Origin: Bacilli bacterium
GTDB taxonomy: Bacteria > Bacillota_I > Bacilli_A > RF39 > UBA660
DNA: 64,000 bases
Direction of reading: 5' to 3'
NCBI GenBank assembly: GCA_016293205.1
Contig: JAEDES010000002.1
Span: forward strand, 1 to 64,000
Shown: positions 7,459-18,514 of the stretch, one piece after another
Numbering within the stretch: position 1 is the first letter of the stretch
Layout: every line of letters begins with the position of its first letter
Notes under the pieces: model-generated
Seen by the model: the letters and a program-made list of their open reading frames with translations, nothing else
The model's database searches: none
Told to the model about the DNA's origin: nothing
Position numbers and translations under genes: made by a program

Positions 7459-9639
7459 CTAAACTTCCACAGATTCCTTATAAATAGATACTAAATAATC
7501 AATTTTTCTCGCTCCAACCCTCTTATAATTAGATTCTTCTACTATTTTATCCACAAGTTTTGGGGATAAAACACCTCTAGAATTTATTATTTTAATAATA
7601 TCTTCTCTGTTCAAATCTCTAAATCTAAGTATTCCACTAAATTTAGAAAACATCTCTTCACCAATAACATCCTTTATTAATAAAGAATCCACATTACCTG
7701 TTGAAAAACCTATATTACTTTGTTCACATCCATAATTGGTTTCAAAAAAAAGAACAGTATTACGAAAATCAACTTTCTCATTAGAAGAATCAATTAAATA
7801 ACCATCCTCTAAAATACTAGAAAATAACTGAAGAACTTTTCTAGAAGCATATTCCATATTATTTATAAATAAAATAGAATAACTGTTTCGACGAACCTTA
7901 TCACATAAAGACACAAGATCTTTATATCCTACATATCCAGCATTAACTCCTAATATTTTAGAAATAGATGAATCATCACTATATTCACTCATATCTAATT
8001 TAATAATAGATTTTTCATTATAAAATAACTTAGAGTACTCTTTTTCTAAAAATGTCTTTCCAACACCACTTTTTCCAACAAGAAGAAGTGATATTGGTAC
8101 ATTATTATTACTTTTATTAACTTTATCCACAATATCACACATCTTATTAATAACTCCCTCTTGTCCAATGACTACTCTATTTAATCTACCAATAATATCA
8201 TTCTTATTAAAAGAAAGTAATCTTTTAACAGGAATACCTGTCTTACCATATACTACTTCATATAAAGAATCTAATAATACATCTTTTGCATGCTCATCAA
8301 AATTAAGTTGATTATACTTTTTTTCTAAAGTTAACTCCTTCTTTCTGTAAATTGATGCCTCTTTAAAATTATTCTCTACAATCAATTCATTCTTTTTTAA
8401 TCTAATCTTATTTAACTCCTCATTATACATTCTAATCTTTTTATCATTATCATCTTCTATAATAGAACTTTTAGCACATACTTCGTCAAATATATCTATC
8501 GCTTTATCAGGAAATTTACCATAATGAACATATTTATCACACAAATAAATAATATTATCAATTATTTCATCGCTTATAGAAACATTATGATACTTACTAT
8601 ATAAATCTCTTATATTAAATAAAACATCTTTAGTCTGTTCAATACTCATTTCATCTATATTAATCTTTTGAAATCTACGATCAAGCGCTTTATCACTTTC
8701 AATAAACTTCTTATATTCTTCTTTTGTAGTTGCTCCAATTACTTGAATATCCCCTCTAGCAAGATAAGGCTTTAATATATTAGATGCATCTATCGCTCCT
8801 TCTGCACCTCCCGCACCTACTAAAGTATGAATTTCATCAATAAATACAATTACATCTTTATCTGATACTAATTCTTCAATAACTTGATTAATTCTTTCTT
8901 CAAATTCACCTCTATATTTAGTTCCCGCTATTAAAGATGATAAAGATAATGAAAACACCCTACAATTGCGTAATTTCTTTGGTACTTTACTTTCTTCGAT
9001 TCTTCTAACAAACTCCTCTACAATAGCTGTTTTTCCCACTCCTGCATCACCAATCAACACAGGATTATTTTTTGTCCTACGTAATAATATTTCAATTAAC
9101 CTATCAACCTCATTATCTCTTCCAATAACAGGATCATATAACTTATATCTAGAATTCATATCAACAGCAAATTCTTCTAATAACATTTTCTTCTTAATTG
9201 ATTTCTTATTAAAATTAAATTTCTTAATAAATTTCTCATATAAATAATCAATGTCAATATTCATACCTAAAAGTATTCTATTTGCAACACCTTCACCTTC
9301 ATCTAATAAAGATATAAATATATCATCAACTTCAATCAATCTATCTTCCCCTTTATTATTCATAATTACATTATTAAAAACTCTTTTTAATAAAGGAGTA
9401 TATAAATACATATCATTACTCTTTTTACCAATTCCCACTATATTAATAAGTTCTTCTCTAAATCTTTCATATGTTAAATCTATCTTTAATAACTCCTTAG
9501 TTATCATTAAATCTTTATTGTGTAGTATTGCCAATAACAAATGTTCACTACCAACATAAGGATGCTTTAATTCACTCATTTCCTTTTTCATTTGTTGCAA
9601 TATAATTTGTACTTCTTCTGAAAATTTAGAATAAATAAT
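7459..9639 (-). CDS. clpC: ClpC-type AAA+ unfoldase with degenerate D2, probable AUU start
   Basis: This Hsp100 unfoldase would feed substrates to ClpP. Numbering from an internal TTG at 9600: D1 has intact Walker A (GDAGVGKT, 184-191) and Walker B (VIVFIDE, 250-256). D2 has Walker A (GKSGVGKT, 509-516), the pore loop GYVGY (555-559) and the ClpP-docking IGF (630-632), but its Walker B acidic pair is replaced by Asn-Asn (580-581) and the usual arginine finger by Lys (653). The Clp_N repeat continues upstream of 9600 (YSKFSEEVQIIL...), and that reading frame has no ATG, GTG or TTG before an in-frame stop, only ATT codons at 9639 and 9636 behind AAGGAG. I therefore place the start at an ATT. 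ctsR and mcsAB are not adjacent. Confidence 0.85.
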   Translation of the reverse strand: MIYSKFSEEVQIILQQMKKEMSELKHPYVGSEHLLLAILHNKDLMITKELLKIDLTYERFREELINIVGIGKKSNDMYLYTPLLKRVFNNVIMNNKGEDRLIEVDDIFISLLDEGEGVANRILLGMNIDIDYLYEKFIKKFNFNKKSIKKKMLLEEFAVDMNSRYKLYDPVIGRDNEVDRLIEILLRRTKNNPVLIGDAGVGKTAIVEEFVRRIEESKVPKKLRNCRVFSLSLSSLIAGTKYRGEFEERINQVIEELVSDKDVIVFIDEIHTLVGAGGAEGAIDASNILKPYLARGDIQVIGATTKEEYKKFIESDKALDRRFQKINIDEMSIEQTKDVLFNIRDLYSKYHNVSISDEIIDNIIYLCDKYVHYGKFPDKAIDIFDEVCAKSSIIEDDNDKKIRMYNEELNKIRLKKNELIVENNFKEASIYRKKELTLEKKYNQLNFDEHAKDVLLDSLYEVVYGKTGIPVKRLLSFNKNDIIGRLNRVVIGQEGVINKMCDIVDKVNKSNNNVPISLLLVGKSGVGKTFLEKEYSKLFYNEKSIIKLDMSEYSDDSSISKILGVNAGYVGYKDLVSLCDKVRRNSYSILFINNMEYASRKVLQLFSSILEDGYLIDSSNEKVDFRNTVLFFETNYGCEQSNIGFSTGNVDSLLIKDVIGEEMFSKFSGILRFRDLNREDIIKIINSRGVLSPKLVDKIVEESNYKRVGARKIDYLVSIYKESVEV

Positions 9640-9711
9640 ATCATCTCCTTAATTTAATTCTAAATTTAAAATTACTTATCATCAATTAAATAAAGTCCAA
9701 AAATTACGACA

Positions 9712-9737
9712 AAAAAAAGAGACCTAAGTCTCTTTTT
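9712..9737 (-). terminator. Terminator after the yfcC-like gene
   Basis: AAAAAGAGAC (9714-9723) pairs with 9728-9737 around a CTAA loop, with a T run on the minus strand. Confidence 0.8.
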
Positions 9738-9744
9738 AAATATC

Positions 9745-11391
9745 TTATAGTAATACTAAAATTGCTACTACAATTAAAACTATTACTAAGAATTCTACTA
9801 CGAATTTCCAGATATTAGCTAACCATTTAGTATATGGAATATCTAAATAAGCTAATGTAGTCATTAAAATTACACTTGTAGGAGCAACAAACATAACGAT
9901 ACCATAACAAGCTTGGTATAATACACCAATTGTTGAATAGTAATCAGTATTTGTAACAACACTTGCATAATATGGAAGTACACTTTGGAATGCATAAGAG
10001 ATATCTCCATTAAATAATCCAGCTAATAGTGCAACTACTGTAGTTGTCGCAACATTAAATCCTTTTGAAAGACCTAATATAGCTTCGTATAAAGTAGTTT
10101 GGAATGGATGATATGTTACTAATACTAAAATAGTATAAATAACAAAGATAATTCCTGCAGGAGCTAAAGCTTTTTTAGCACCTTGTCCAAAACCTTCTAA
10201 AGCATCACTTAATTTAACTTTATAAATTAAAACTAAGATTAATGTTAAGAATGTTAATGGGAAGAATAAATCATAACATTGCCATCCACCAAATGCTTGG
10301 AAATTACCTAATAATTTTCCAAATAATGGGAATCCAAATAATTCAAATTCTGCCACTTTTTTACTAGCTACTTCAAACCAATCAAGTTTAAATACACTAT
10401 TCCATGGGAAATATGCCATTAAGAATATTACAGTAGCTAAAACAAATACAATAACCATTGGCCATACTCTTTGCTTTAATTCTACTGAAGCTGGGATGTA
10501 TGCATTTGCATCATCACTTAAATTTGTTTTAACAACGATAACTCCATCATCTTTAGCAGCTGCTTTATTGTCTTTACGACTTGCTTTTGATGTAGTTTTC
10601 TTTGCTGTTGTCTTAGTAGTTGTTTTCTTTGTTGCTGTTTTTGAAGTTGACTTCTTAGTAGTTGTTGCTTTTTTAGTAGTTTTCTTAGCTTCAGGCTTAT
10701 CTTCTACTTTAACTGCAACTATTTCTTCTTCCACTTTAGCATCCTTCTTCTTATCAGCTTTAATTTCAGTAATCTTAGTTGTATCATTTTTACTAATATA
10801 TAGTAATGTATTAAATATTAATAATACTAATCCTACTAGTAAAATCATTGCTTTAACATAAATATCTGAAGCAATATCTAATCCTAATGCTGATAATAAA
10901 ACATTTAGTTTACCAAAAGCATAAGTATATCCAGTAATACCTACTAATGATGAACCAGCCACAGCTAATGCAGCAACCATTTTATCAAATCCCATCATTA
11001 AGATAAATGAAACTAAGAATGGAACGAATAAAAGCATTTCAATTTCAATTCCATATACAGAAACGATAATAGCAAATAATACCATAATTACTGATAATAC
11101 TATTTTTTCTTTTCCATATACTTTCTTAACCATCGCATCTAAAAGATTACGATATGCAGGAATTTTGTTTAATACTCCATATAATCCACCAACAAAGATT
11201 ACATATAATGCATAATGTCCAAAATATGATAATGATGTTAATGAATAATTGAATACATCAAACAATCCTACTTGTACGCGTCCTTGATCTTGTAATGTTC
11301 CTTGGAATACAGCAGCTGGAATAATCCAAGATAATATTGCAAATACTAATAAAGTTCCAAGAACGACTTTAAATGTATTATGTTTTTTCAT
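9745..11391 (-). CDS. YfcC/DcuC-family membrane transporter with Lys/Thr-rich cytoplasmic insert
   Basis: This 548-residue polytopic protein resembles the YfcC family of putative C4-dicarboxylate or amino acid carriers (segments WIIPAAVFQG, GGWQCYDLFFPLTF, ALAPAGIIFVIY, MFVAPTSVILMTTL). Hydrophobic segments cover about residues 8-28, 57-75, 97-200 and most of 308-548. Between the halves, residues 201-300 form a hydrophilic loop whose centre (235-272) is almost only Lys, Thr, Ala and Ser, like a histone H1 tail. GGGAGG precedes the ATG and a terminator follows, so it looks monocistronic. Substrate unknown. Confidence 0.75.
   Translation of the reverse strand: MKKHNTFKVVLGTLLVFAILSWIIPAAVFQGTLQDQGRVQVGLFDVFNYSLTSLSYFGHYALYVIFVGGLYGVLNKIPAYRNLLDAMVKKVYGKEKIVLSVIMVLFAIIVSVYGIEIEMLLFVPFLVSFILMMGFDKMVAALAVAGSSLVGITGYTYAFGKLNVLLSALGLDIASDIYVKAMILLVGLVLLIFNTLLYISKNDTTKITEIKADKKKDAKVEEEIVAVKVEDKPEAKKTTKKATTTKKSTSKTATKKTTTKTTAKKTTSKASRKDNKAAAKDDGVIVVKTNLSDDANAYIPASVELKQRVWPMVIVFVLATVIFLMAYFPWNSVFKLDWFEVASKKVAEFELFGFPLFGKLLGNFQAFGGWQCYDLFFPLTFLTLILVLIYKVKLSDALEGFGQGAKKALAPAGIIFVIYTILVLVTYHPFQTTLYEAILGLSKGFNVATTTVVALLAGLFNGDISYAFQSVLPYYASVVTNTDYYSTIGVLYQACYGIVMFVAPTSVILMTTLAYLDIPYTKWLANIWKFVVEFLVIVLIVVAILVLL
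10576..10689 (-). repeat. Low-complexity Lys/Thr/Ala coding tract
   Basis: Within the transporter gene these bases encode an irregular KKTT/KKATTTKK-type tract (residues 235-272) with at least fourteen lysines. It is part of the predicted cytoplasmic loop. Confidence 0.8.
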
Positions 11392-11471
11392 AATTAACCT
11401 CCCATATTAATTATAACTATTAGACCTTTATTTTACAAGCATTTGGCCTATTTTTCGATGAAATTTTGGTG

Positions 11472-11503
11472 AAAAAAAGAAAGATTTTAAATTAATCTTT
11501 CTT
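11472..11503 (-). terminator. Terminator overlapping the lysS 3' end
   Basis: A 10-bp perfect stem (11477-11486 with 11494-11503) and minus-strand T run. The lysS stop codon lies in the loop. Confidence 0.8.
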
Positions 11504-12967
11504 CTCTTCATTTAAAGGTCTCATTAATGGGAATAAAATTACATCCTTAATATTATCTGAGTTAGTTAATAATTGAACAACTCTATCAATTCCCATTCCC
11601 CATCCACTAATTGGAGGCATTCCAACTTCCATAGCAGATATATAATCATAATCCATTGGCATAGCTTCTTCATCACCATTATCTTTTAAAGCTGCTTGAA
11701 CTTCTAATCTTCTTTCTTGTTCTTGTGGATCAACTAATTCTGAATAAGCATTAATTATTTCAGCTCCGTTAATTACTAATTGGAATCTATCAGTAATTTC
11801 AGGATTATCATCATTAGCACGAGCTAATGGACTTAAACTAATTGGATGTTCAGTTAAGAAAATTGGGTTTACTACATTTGGTCTAGCAACCTTTTTATAT
11901 AATTGATCAACTAAGTTACCATATCCTAAATTTTCTAATGGAGTATCACAATCAATTTCTAATTTTTCATCATAAATCTTTTGTAGTAATGTTTCTTTAG
12001 TATTGTATTCATTAATATCAATATTTCCATATTTTAAGATTAAATCCCTAAAGCTAACAGCTTCCCATTCTCCACTTAAATCTACTTCTTTATCTCCAAC
12101 CTTAATAACTAAAGTTCCAAATAATTTTTCAATAATATATTGAAGCATTTCTCTTAAGAATTTCATATTGTCTTTATAGTTATAATAAGCACAATATCCT
12201 TCAATCATAGTAAAGTCTTGTAAATGAGTTGCATCAATTCCTTCATTTCTAAAACATCTAGCAATTTCAAATACTTTATTCATTCCACCAACAACAGCTC
12301 TTTTTAAATATGTTTCTGGTGCAATTCTTAAATATAAATCTATATCTAATGCATTATGATGTGTAATAAATGGTCTAGCAGTAGCACCACTTGCTTTATT
12401 ATTTAAAATAGGAGTTTCAATTTCAATATATCCTGCTTCATCTAAATAATTTCTAATTTCACGAATAAATTTACTTCTTAATAAGAATTTCTTTTTAGCT
12501 TCATCATTCATAATTAAATCTAAATATCTTTCACGATAAATAGTTTCAATATCTTCAATACCATGGAATTTTTCTGGTAATGGTTTTAATGCTTTCCCCA
12601 AGAAAGTAATTTCATCAGCACGAATAGTTTTTTCTCCAGTATGAGTAGTGAAAACTTCACCAACTACTCCAATAAAATCACCTAAGTCATAATTAGACTT
12701 AAATTCTTGATAAGCTTCTTCTCCAATCATATCTAATTTAACAGAAACTTGAATCTTTCCATTAATATCACCAATAGTTAAGAAACTCATCTTACCCATT
12801 TTTCTCATTAAGATAATTCTACCAGCAACTCTAACACCAGTAACACCATCTTCTAAATTAGCCGCATCACAAATTTCGTGAGTGATTTCATATCTTTCAG
12901 GATACGGATTCTTAATATTTTGTAATTTCTCTCTTCTAACAATTTCTTGCTCTGTTAATTCTCTCAT
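11492..12967 (-). CDS. lysS: Lysyl-tRNA synthetase, class II
   Basis: The enzyme charges tRNA-Lys. The protein (491 residues, normal) has an N-terminal OB-fold anticodon domain (GRIILMRKMGKMSFLTIGD, about 46-64) and a class II catalytic core with motif 2 (FRNEGIDATHLQDFTMIEGY) and motif 3 (GWGMGIDRVVQLL). The ATG follows AAAGGAG. It is the last gene of the unit dus-RDD-lysS, as dus and lysS are neighbours in B. subtilis. Confidence 0.98.
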   Translation of the reverse strand: MRELTEQEIVRREKLQNIKNPYPERYEITHEICDAANLEDGVTGVRVAGRIILMRKMGKMSFLTIGDINGKIQVSVKLDMIGEEAYQEFKSNYDLGDFIGVVGEVFTTHTGEKTIRADEITFLGKALKPLPEKFHGIEDIETIYRERYLDLIMNDEAKKKFLLRSKFIREIRNYLDEAGYIEIETPILNNKASGATARPFITHHNALDIDLYLRIAPETYLKRAVVGGMNKVFEIARCFRNEGIDATHLQDFTMIEGYCAYYNYKDNMKFLREMLQYIIEKLFGTLVIKVGDKEVDLSGEWEAVSFRDLILKYGNIDINEYNTKETLLQKIYDEKLEIDCDTPLENLGYGNLVDQLYKKVARPNVVNPIFLTEHPISLSPLARANDDNPEITDRFQLVINGAEIINAYSELVDPQEQERRLEVQAALKDNGDEEAMPMDYDYISAMEVGMPPISGWGMGIDRVVQLLTNSDNIKDVILFPLMRPLNEEKKD

Positions 12968-12987
12968 ATTACTTCTCCTTTTTCTTT

Positions 12988-13603
12988 TTATTTAACTTCA
13001 ATAACACTAGTACGTGACACTATGTCATGTAATCCTCTCTTGTCTTTTCTAAACATCACCATACATGCACAAATAATCATAATAATTGATTGAATAATTT
13101 CAAATAATAAACTTCCATAAAAATATGCAGATGAACTTGCAAATATCATTAATGCAAATCCAACAACACTATAGAAAATACTATCAATAATAAATGTTCT
13201 AAGAATCATTTGATTAGCAGTAAGTTCCAAATCATTTGATTGTACACGAATACCAAACATACTTTTACCAAGAGTTTGGCCCTTATTATATAACTGAAAT
13301 ACAATAAAATAAAGCATTTTTATAATAATAGTTACAAAAGTAAGTGTCCCAGTTAATTTAGCTAACTGATAATTAATACTTTCACTTTCACTTAAAAAAG
13401 TCATTTCATCAATTTCATTATTTACATACGCTTCAGTAACTTCAACCATATTCTTATCTAATTTATCTACTGATTTTGCATCAATAAAAGGTACGACTAT
13501 TAATGATGCAAGAAGTGATACAACAAATATATCGATTAAATATGCACATAAACGTTTTCGAAAAGATGCCTTCTTATCTTTTTGTTTGTCATCTTTGTCA
13601 TCT

Positions 13604-13617
<14 letters not shown>
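12988..13617 (-). CDS. RDD-family membrane protein
   Basis: This 209-residue protein begins with a very charged Lys/Asp tail (residues 1-22) and then has RDD-domain features: [20 protein letters not shown] (Arg and Asp in the first membrane helix), [18 protein letters not shown], and [12 protein letters not shown] near the end. About four membrane helices are predicted. RDD proteins are poorly characterised; some act in ion transport. The gene overlaps the end of dus by 14 bases, with its AAGGAGG inside dus. Confidence 0.8.
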
Positions 13618-14584
<967 letters not shown>

Positions 14585-14636
14585 ATAATCCCCTCCAAAG
14601 TAAGCATATTATATAATAAATATACCAAAAGAACAA

Positions 14637-14663
14637 GAAAAAAAGAATGACCAAGTCACTCTT
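14637..14663 (-). terminator. Terminator after mscL
   Basis: A nine-pair stem (14643-14651 with 14655-14663, one G-U pair) with a CAA loop and A-rich flank that becomes a minus-strand T run. It ends 4 bases before the mscL stop. Confidence 0.75.
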
Positions 14664-14667
14664 AATA

Positions 14668-15099
14668 TTATTTTTTCTTCTTTAATAAATCTCTAATTTC
14701 TTCAAGTAATAAAACTTCATCACTCTTTTTAGCATCTTCTTTTTTCTCTTCTTTTGTTTCTTCTTTTTTCTTAAATTTTTCAAATAATTTTACCATCATA
14801 AAAATAGATAAAGAAATAATTAAGAAATCAATAATTGTTTGAATAAAATTACCATATAAAATAGAAGCATCTCCTACTTTAATACTTAATTCAGTAAAAT
14901 CTAATCCACCAAGTAATACTCCAATTAAAGGCATTAACATATCATTTACTAAACTAGTAACAATTTTACCAAAAGCACCTCCGACAATAACCCCGACAGC
15001 CATATCTACTACATTACCTCTAGATATAAACTTTTTAAAATCTGATGCACTTTTCTTTAATTTTTCTAATTCTTTTACTTCTGTTTTCTTATTAGCCAT
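14668..15099 (-). CDS. mscL: Large-conductance mechanosensitive channel MscL
   Basis: A pentameric membrane valve that opens under osmotic downshock. The 143-residue protein has the characteristic first helix FISRGNVVDMAVGVIVGGAFGKIVTSLVNDMLMP (about 23-56) and a second helix near 84-103, followed by a Lys/Glu-rich cytoplasmic helix. There is a Lys-rich N-terminal extension of about 20 residues. GAGGTG precedes the ATG. Confidence 0.97.
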   Translation of the reverse strand: MANKKTEVKELEKLKKSASDFKKFISRGNVVDMAVGVIVGGAFGKIVTSLVNDMLMPLIGVLLGGLDFTELSIKVGDASILYGNFIQTIIDFLIISLSIFMMVKLFEKFKKKEETKEEKKEDAKKSDEVLLLEEIRDLLKKKK

Positions 15100-15154
15100 A
15101 ATTCACCTCTATAAATAATTTAACTTTATTATAGCAATTCTTATTTATAAAGCA

Positions 15155-15185
15155 AGAAAAAAGAGCTTATTTATCAAGCTCTTTT
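15155..15185 (-). terminator. Terminator overlapping the ftsH stop
   Basis: A 10-bp perfect stem AAAAGAGCTT (15159-15168) with AAGCTCTTTT (15176-15185). The ftsH stop codon (15167-15169) is inside the hairpin. Confidence 0.85.
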
Positions 15186-17125
15186 AATATTTCAGCCTTA
15201 GATTTTCTGTCGTAATCTTCGATATTCTTTTCTTTAGCCATTTCTCTTAATTTAGTAATTGATAAAGATTCTAAGTTTTCATCATCTTCTTCAGGCATTT
15301 CACCATGTTCTACTAAATAATCAATTTGTTCTTTTGTTAATGTTTCATATTCTAATAAAGTCTCAGCTATTAATTTTAATAAGTCTTTATTCTTCTTAAT
15401 AATATCAGTAGCTTTCTTATGACATTCATTAACAATTCTTCTTATTTCCATATCAATTTCATGAGCAACTTCATTTGAGAAATGTTGAGCCTTATTATAA
15501 TCCCTTCCTAAGAATACACTTCCATCTTGTTGTTCAAATTGTAATGGTCCTAAATTACTCATACCATATTCAGTAACCATACTACGAGCAATTTTAGTAG
15601 CCTTTTCAAAGTCATTATGTGCTCCAGTAGTAATTTCACCGAAAATAACTTCTTCAGCAGTTCTACCACCTAATAAACCAGTAATTTGGTCAAGTAAATC
15701 AGATTTTGTTGAACATAATTTTTCTTCTTTAGGTACCATCATATTATATCCACCAGCAGATCCTCTAGGGATAATAGTAACTTTTTGAACTACGTTAGCA
15801 TTTGCAAGTTTTAAACCAATAACTGCATGTCCTGCTTCATGGTATGCAACTAACTTACGATCATTTTCACTATATTTATGAGAAACTTTAGCAGGTCCCA
15901 TAAGAACTCTATCTGTAGCTTCATCAATTTCACTCATAGTAATTTCATTTTTATCACGTCTTACAGCAAGTAATGCAGCTTCATTAAGTAAGTTTTCTAA
16001 GTCAGCTCCACTAAATCCTGGAGTACGTTTTGCCAAATTCTTTAATGTAATTCCTTCAGCAAGAGTCTTATTCTTAGCATGAACACCAAGAATTTCTTCA
16101 CGTCCTTTTACATCAGGTAAGTTAACAGTAACTTGTCTATCGAATCTTCCTGGACGAAGTAATGCAGGATCTAATACGTCAGGTCTATTAGTTGCAGCAA
16201 TAACGATAATTCCTTCATTTGCTCCAAATCCATCCATTTCAGTAAGTAATTGGTTAAGTGTTTGTTCACGTTCATCATGACCTCCACCTAAACCAGTACC
16301 TCTTTGACGACCAACTGCATCAATTTCATCAATAAAGATTAAACAAGGAGCATTTCTTTTAGCTTGTTGGAACATATCTCTAACACGAGAAGCACCAACA
16401 CCTACGAATAATTCTACGAAATCAGATCCACTAATAAAGTAGAATGGAACATCAGCTTCTCCAGCAACCGCTTTTGCAAGTAATGTTTTACCAGTACCAG
16501 GAGGCCCAAATAATAATACTCCCTTAGGAATTCTAGCTCCAAGTTTTTGGAATTTCTTTGGATTCTTTAAGAAATCAATAAGTTCAGCAACTTCTTCTTT
16601 TTCTTCTTTTAATCCAGCAACATCTTTAAATGTAACTTTATTTTGATCAGTAACAAGTTTAGCTCTACTCTTTCCAAAATCCATTGAACTCTTATTTCCA
16701 GCTACTTGTCTATTAATAATAAAGAATGCACCAGCTATTAAAATAACAAATGGTAATATTTCTAATATTATTACTAAGAATGATGAGGAATCAGGATCAT
16801 CTTCTGCAACTAATTTAAAATCATATTTTTCACTTGCAGTAATAATCTTTTTCATAACTTCATCACTTAATGGTAACTTAGCCATGAAATATTCATTTTC
16901 TTCATATCCTTTTAGTTTACCAGTTGCCTCATAAGTATAACCACTTACTTTAGTAACAACTTCTACTTCAGTAATTTTTCCACTATTCATTTCATCAATA
17001 AACTCATTATATGTTAACACCGTAACATTTTGATTAGCTACATTGAAGAAATAAAACATACCTAACATAATTATCGCAATAAATACATAAGGTAATAATC
17101 CTCTTTTTACAGTTCTTTTATCCAT
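15167..17125 (-). CDS. ftsH: ATP-dependent zinc metalloprotease FtsH
   Basis: A membrane-anchored AAA+ protease that degrades unassembled membrane and regulatory proteins. The 652-residue protein has membrane helices at about 12-28 and 115-137, Walker A GPPGTGKT (207-214), Walker [10 protein letters not shown], the second region of homology, and the zinc motif HEAGH (429-433). The last 35 residues (618-652) look like a Rho_N/HeH-type helical motif after the usual end of the protease domain, which is unusual. In Bacillus hprT lies between tilS and ftsH; here it is absent. Confidence 0.97.
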   Translation of the reverse strand: MDKRTVKRGLLPYVFIAIIMLGMFYFFNVANQNVTVLTYNEFIDEMNSGKITEVEVVTKVSGYTYEATGKLKGYEENEYFMAKLPLSDEVMKKIITASEKYDFKLVAEDDPDSSSFLVIILEILPFVILIAGAFFIINRQVAGNKSSMDFGKSRAKLVTDQNKVTFKDVAGLKEEKEEVAELIDFLKNPKKFQKLGARIPKGVLLFGPPGTGKTLLAKAVAGEADVPFYFISGSDFVELFVGVGASRVRDMFQQAKRNAPCLIFIDEIDAVGRQRGTGLGGGHDEREQTLNQLLTEMDGFGANEGIIVIAATNRPDVLDPALLRPGRFDRQVTVNLPDVKGREEILGVHAKNKTLAEGITLKNLAKRTPGFSGADLENLLNEAALLAVRRDKNEITMSEIDEATDRVLMGPAKVSHKYSENDRKLVAYHEAGHAVIGLKLANANVVQKVTIIPRGSAGGYNMMVPKEEKLCSTKSDLLDQITGLLGGRTAEEVIFGEITTGAHNDFEKATKIARSMVTEYGMSNLGPLQFEQQDGSVFLGRDYNKAQHFSNEVAHEIDMEIRRIVNECHKKATDIIKKNKDLLKLIAETLLEYETLTKEQIDYLVEHGEMPEEDDENLESLSITKLREMAKEKNIEDYDRKSKAEILKELDK

Positions 17126-17143
17126 GTAATTTATATTCCCTCC

Positions 17144-18457
17144 TTAACTGTATTTCAACACAATATCATAACTATCTACTTTTTTCTTATCATATTTAGA
17201 TTTCTTTATACCAGGAATCCAAACAATCTTACCCTTAGAATCCAATACTATCGGCCAAGAATCTCTAGTTTCAAGTTTTATTTTCTTATCTATAAAAATA
17301 TCTTTAACTTTCTTAGACCCATTCATACCCTTAACATACATCTTATCTCCAAATTTTCTTGTTCTAACAATTAAAGGTAATGTAATTTCATTACTATCTA
17401 GTCTACAAATAAAATTACTATTATCAGAACAATCATCAATTTTTTCAATAACATGATTATTAGGTAATAAAACATAGTTATTAAATTCTATTTCATAACT
17501 AGTTATTTCATCAGTTTCTTTTTTTAATTCTAACATATTATAACTCTTAATAGCAACAACCTCGTTAGGTAAATTAATAAAACTATTCGACTTATTACTA
17601 TTAATTAAACTAAGTATTAAATCAATATGTTTATCATTCACTAAAATTAAGTCATCTTGATAAAATTCACTAAGTAAATAGTATAAAATTTCTTTTTGAA
17701 TATAACTATCTTCTAATATAAATTTATCTAAATTAATTTTATTATTTTCAAAGACACGATCAATCGCTTTATTACGACTTTTTTCAATAAACTTACTAGC
17801 TTCATCTAAAGTCTCACTAAACTTTAAAAATTTATGATGAACATTAACTTCCTCTTCTTTTAAGAATGGAATTAAATACTTACGATATCTATTTCTTGTA
17901 TATTTGTCTTTATCATTTGAACTATCAACATAATATTTAACATTATTTTCATTAGCATAGTCTTCTAATTCTTTCTTAGTAAAGTGAATTAATGGTCTAA
18001 CTATCTTATAAGTTCCCATATCTACCACTTCTTTAAATCCACTATAACCATTTAAATTAGAACCTCTAACTATTCTCATCATAACAGTTTCAATCAAATC
18101 ATCTCCATGATGAGCAGTCATTAAATAATTACCATCATATTTATGAATTAAATTTTCAAAGAAATTATATCTGATATTTCTAGCTTCATTATGAAAATTA
18201 TCATCACCATATTCTTCAATAACCATTGATTCAAATACAAGATTATTATCTAAACAATATTGTTTTAAATACTCTGCTTCTTCATAACTTTCTTTTCTAA
18301 CATTATGATTAACATGAGCAACAACTAATTGTAAATCATATTTCTCTCGTACTCTCAATAACATATCAACTAATGCCATCGAATCTGGTCCAGAAGAACA
18401 TCCAATAACAATTGTATCATTATTTGAAAACTCAAATACTTCATCAATCTTAATCAT
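17144..18457 (-). CDS. tilS: tRNA(Ile)-lysidine synthase
   Basis: TilS converts C34 of tRNA-Ile2 to lysidine so that it reads AUA, a codon common in this AT-rich genome. The 437-residue protein has the PP-loop SSGPDSMAL (about residues 20-28; canonical SGGxDS), AHVNHNVR and MTAHHGDDLIETVMMR motifs, and the C-terminal TilS domain (KVKDIFIDKKI). GAGGAGG precedes the ATG. It is 18 bases upstream of ftsH and shares its transcript. Confidence 0.95.
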   Translation of the reverse strand: MIKIDEVFEFSNNDTIVIGCSSGPDSMALVDMLLRVREKYDLQLVVAHVNHNVRKESYEEAEYLKQYCLDNNLVFESMVIEEYGDDNFHNEARNIRYNFFENLIHKYDGNYLMTAHHGDDLIETVMMRIVRGSNLNGYSGFKEVVDMGTYKIVRPLIHFTKKELEDYANENNVKYYVDSSNDKDKYTRNRYRKYLIPFLKEEEVNVHHKFLKFSETLDEASKFIEKSRNKAIDRVFENNKINLDKFILEDSYIQKEILYYLLSEFYQDDLILVNDKHIDLILSLINSNKSNSFINLPNEVVAIKSYNMLELKKETDEITSYEIEFNNYVLLPNNHVIEKIDDCSDNSNFICRLDSNEITLPLIVRTRKFGDKMYVKGMNGSKKVKDIFIDKKIKLETRDSWPIVLDSKGKIVWIPGIKKSKYDKKKVDSYDIVLKYS

Positions 18458-18514
18458 ACATCCTCCTCATTAGAGCCAATAAATATTATAACAAAAAAAG
18501 AGAAAAATTCATAA

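Noticed and set aside
10496..10861. Hydrophobic open frame opposite the transporter gene
   Set aside because: It is the antisense reading of the Lys/Thr-rich tract, which gives runs of Val and Phe; no start signal.
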